A stretch of 6,483 nt of DNA, from positions 1 to 6,483 of the forward strand of contig JAFAWI010000443.1 in NCBI GenBank assembly GCA_019241915.1, in the 5' to 3' direction. The notes under the pieces are model-generated. The model had not been told where the DNA came from and ran no database searches. It saw only the letters and a list, made by a program, of their open reading frames with translations. A program made the position numbers and the translations under genes. The DNA comes from Alphaproteobacteria bacterium (GTDB lineage: Bacteria; Pseudomonadota; Alphaproteobacteria; ATCC43930; CGMCC-115725). Position 1 is the first letter of the stretch. Each line of letters starts with the position of its first letter. Shown piece by piece: positions 6,367-6,483 of the stretch.

Positions 6367-6483
6367 CCGGGAGATGGTTGCCTGCGATTGCCGGTTGCCG
6401 TTGAGATCATAGGTGTAGACATGCAGGGATCGCTGGCAGTCACGACCGTCTCTTTGCCGGATACAACGGTCGCGTAACTCGGC
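6367..6483 (-). pseudogene. Rhs/YD-repeat fragment, out of frame with the main block and cut by the window edge
   Basis: The - strand encodes LHVYTYDLNGNRQSQATIS (about 6370-6426), a clear YD unit of the Rhs family, in a frame different from the main block at 5815-6302. Farther upstream on the - strand (about 6430-6483) the better-looking reading is in yet another frame (SYATVVSGKETVVTASDP), whereas the YTYD frame gives an Arg/Cys-rich, unlikely sequence. This suggests a second frameshift near 6425-6440. The fragment runs off the right edge, so the original 5' part of the Rhs gene is probably beyond the window. Together with the main block it indicates one decayed Rhs gene; sequencing error is the alternative. 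Confidence 0.6.

Noticed and set aside
6180..6477. Two + strand frames near the right edge
   Set aside because: They are antisense readings of the YD-repeat coding sequence with no family resemblance.

Overview
The window is the 3' part of a bacterial kdp (high-affinity potassium uptake) locus on the + strand, followed by a decayed Rhs/YD-repeat gene on the - strand. The DNA is GC-rich. The proteins are closest in remembered pattern to proteobacterial, probably alphaproteobacterial, Kdp proteins: KdpC has a long insert, the KdpD GAF region has a YPPED motif, and kdpD and kdpE overlap by ATGA. The taxonomic call is an inference from recalled family patterns, not from a search.

Layout. Positions 1-1560 hold kdpB without its 5' end; roughly the first 185 codons lie upstream. 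Positions 1591-2196 hold a complete kdpC, 30 bases after kdpB. Positions 2197-2391 are a 195-base non-coding gap with inverted repeats and no convincing sigma-70 promoter. Positions 2392-5115 hold a full-length kdpD sensor kinase. Positions 5112-5813 hold kdpE, its response regulator, overlapping kdpD by 4 bases. From about 5815 to the right edge the - strand carries YD-repeat coding sequence of an Rhs/wall-associated type protein. It has no start or proper end, contains an in-frame stop and is interrupted by a stretch unlike YD repeats, so it is called a pseudogene remnant.

How the genes work together. KdpB (P-type ATPase) and KdpC belong to the KdpFABC complex, which pumps K+ in at the cost of ATP; kdpF and kdpA are presumably upstream of the window. 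KdpD senses K+ limitation or ionic/osmotic state and phosphorylates KdpE, which is expected to activate the kdp promoter, also upstream. All catalytic residues that can be inspected in KdpB, KdpD and KdpE are intact, so the system looks functional.

No previously undescribed system is evident. The observations most worth a second look are a 22-base perfect palindrome inside the kdpD GAF-coding region, the abrupt switch from kdpE to antisense Rhs sequence within about 13 bases of the kdpE stop, the non-YD interruption near 6303-6366, and the inverted repeats between kdpC and kdpD.
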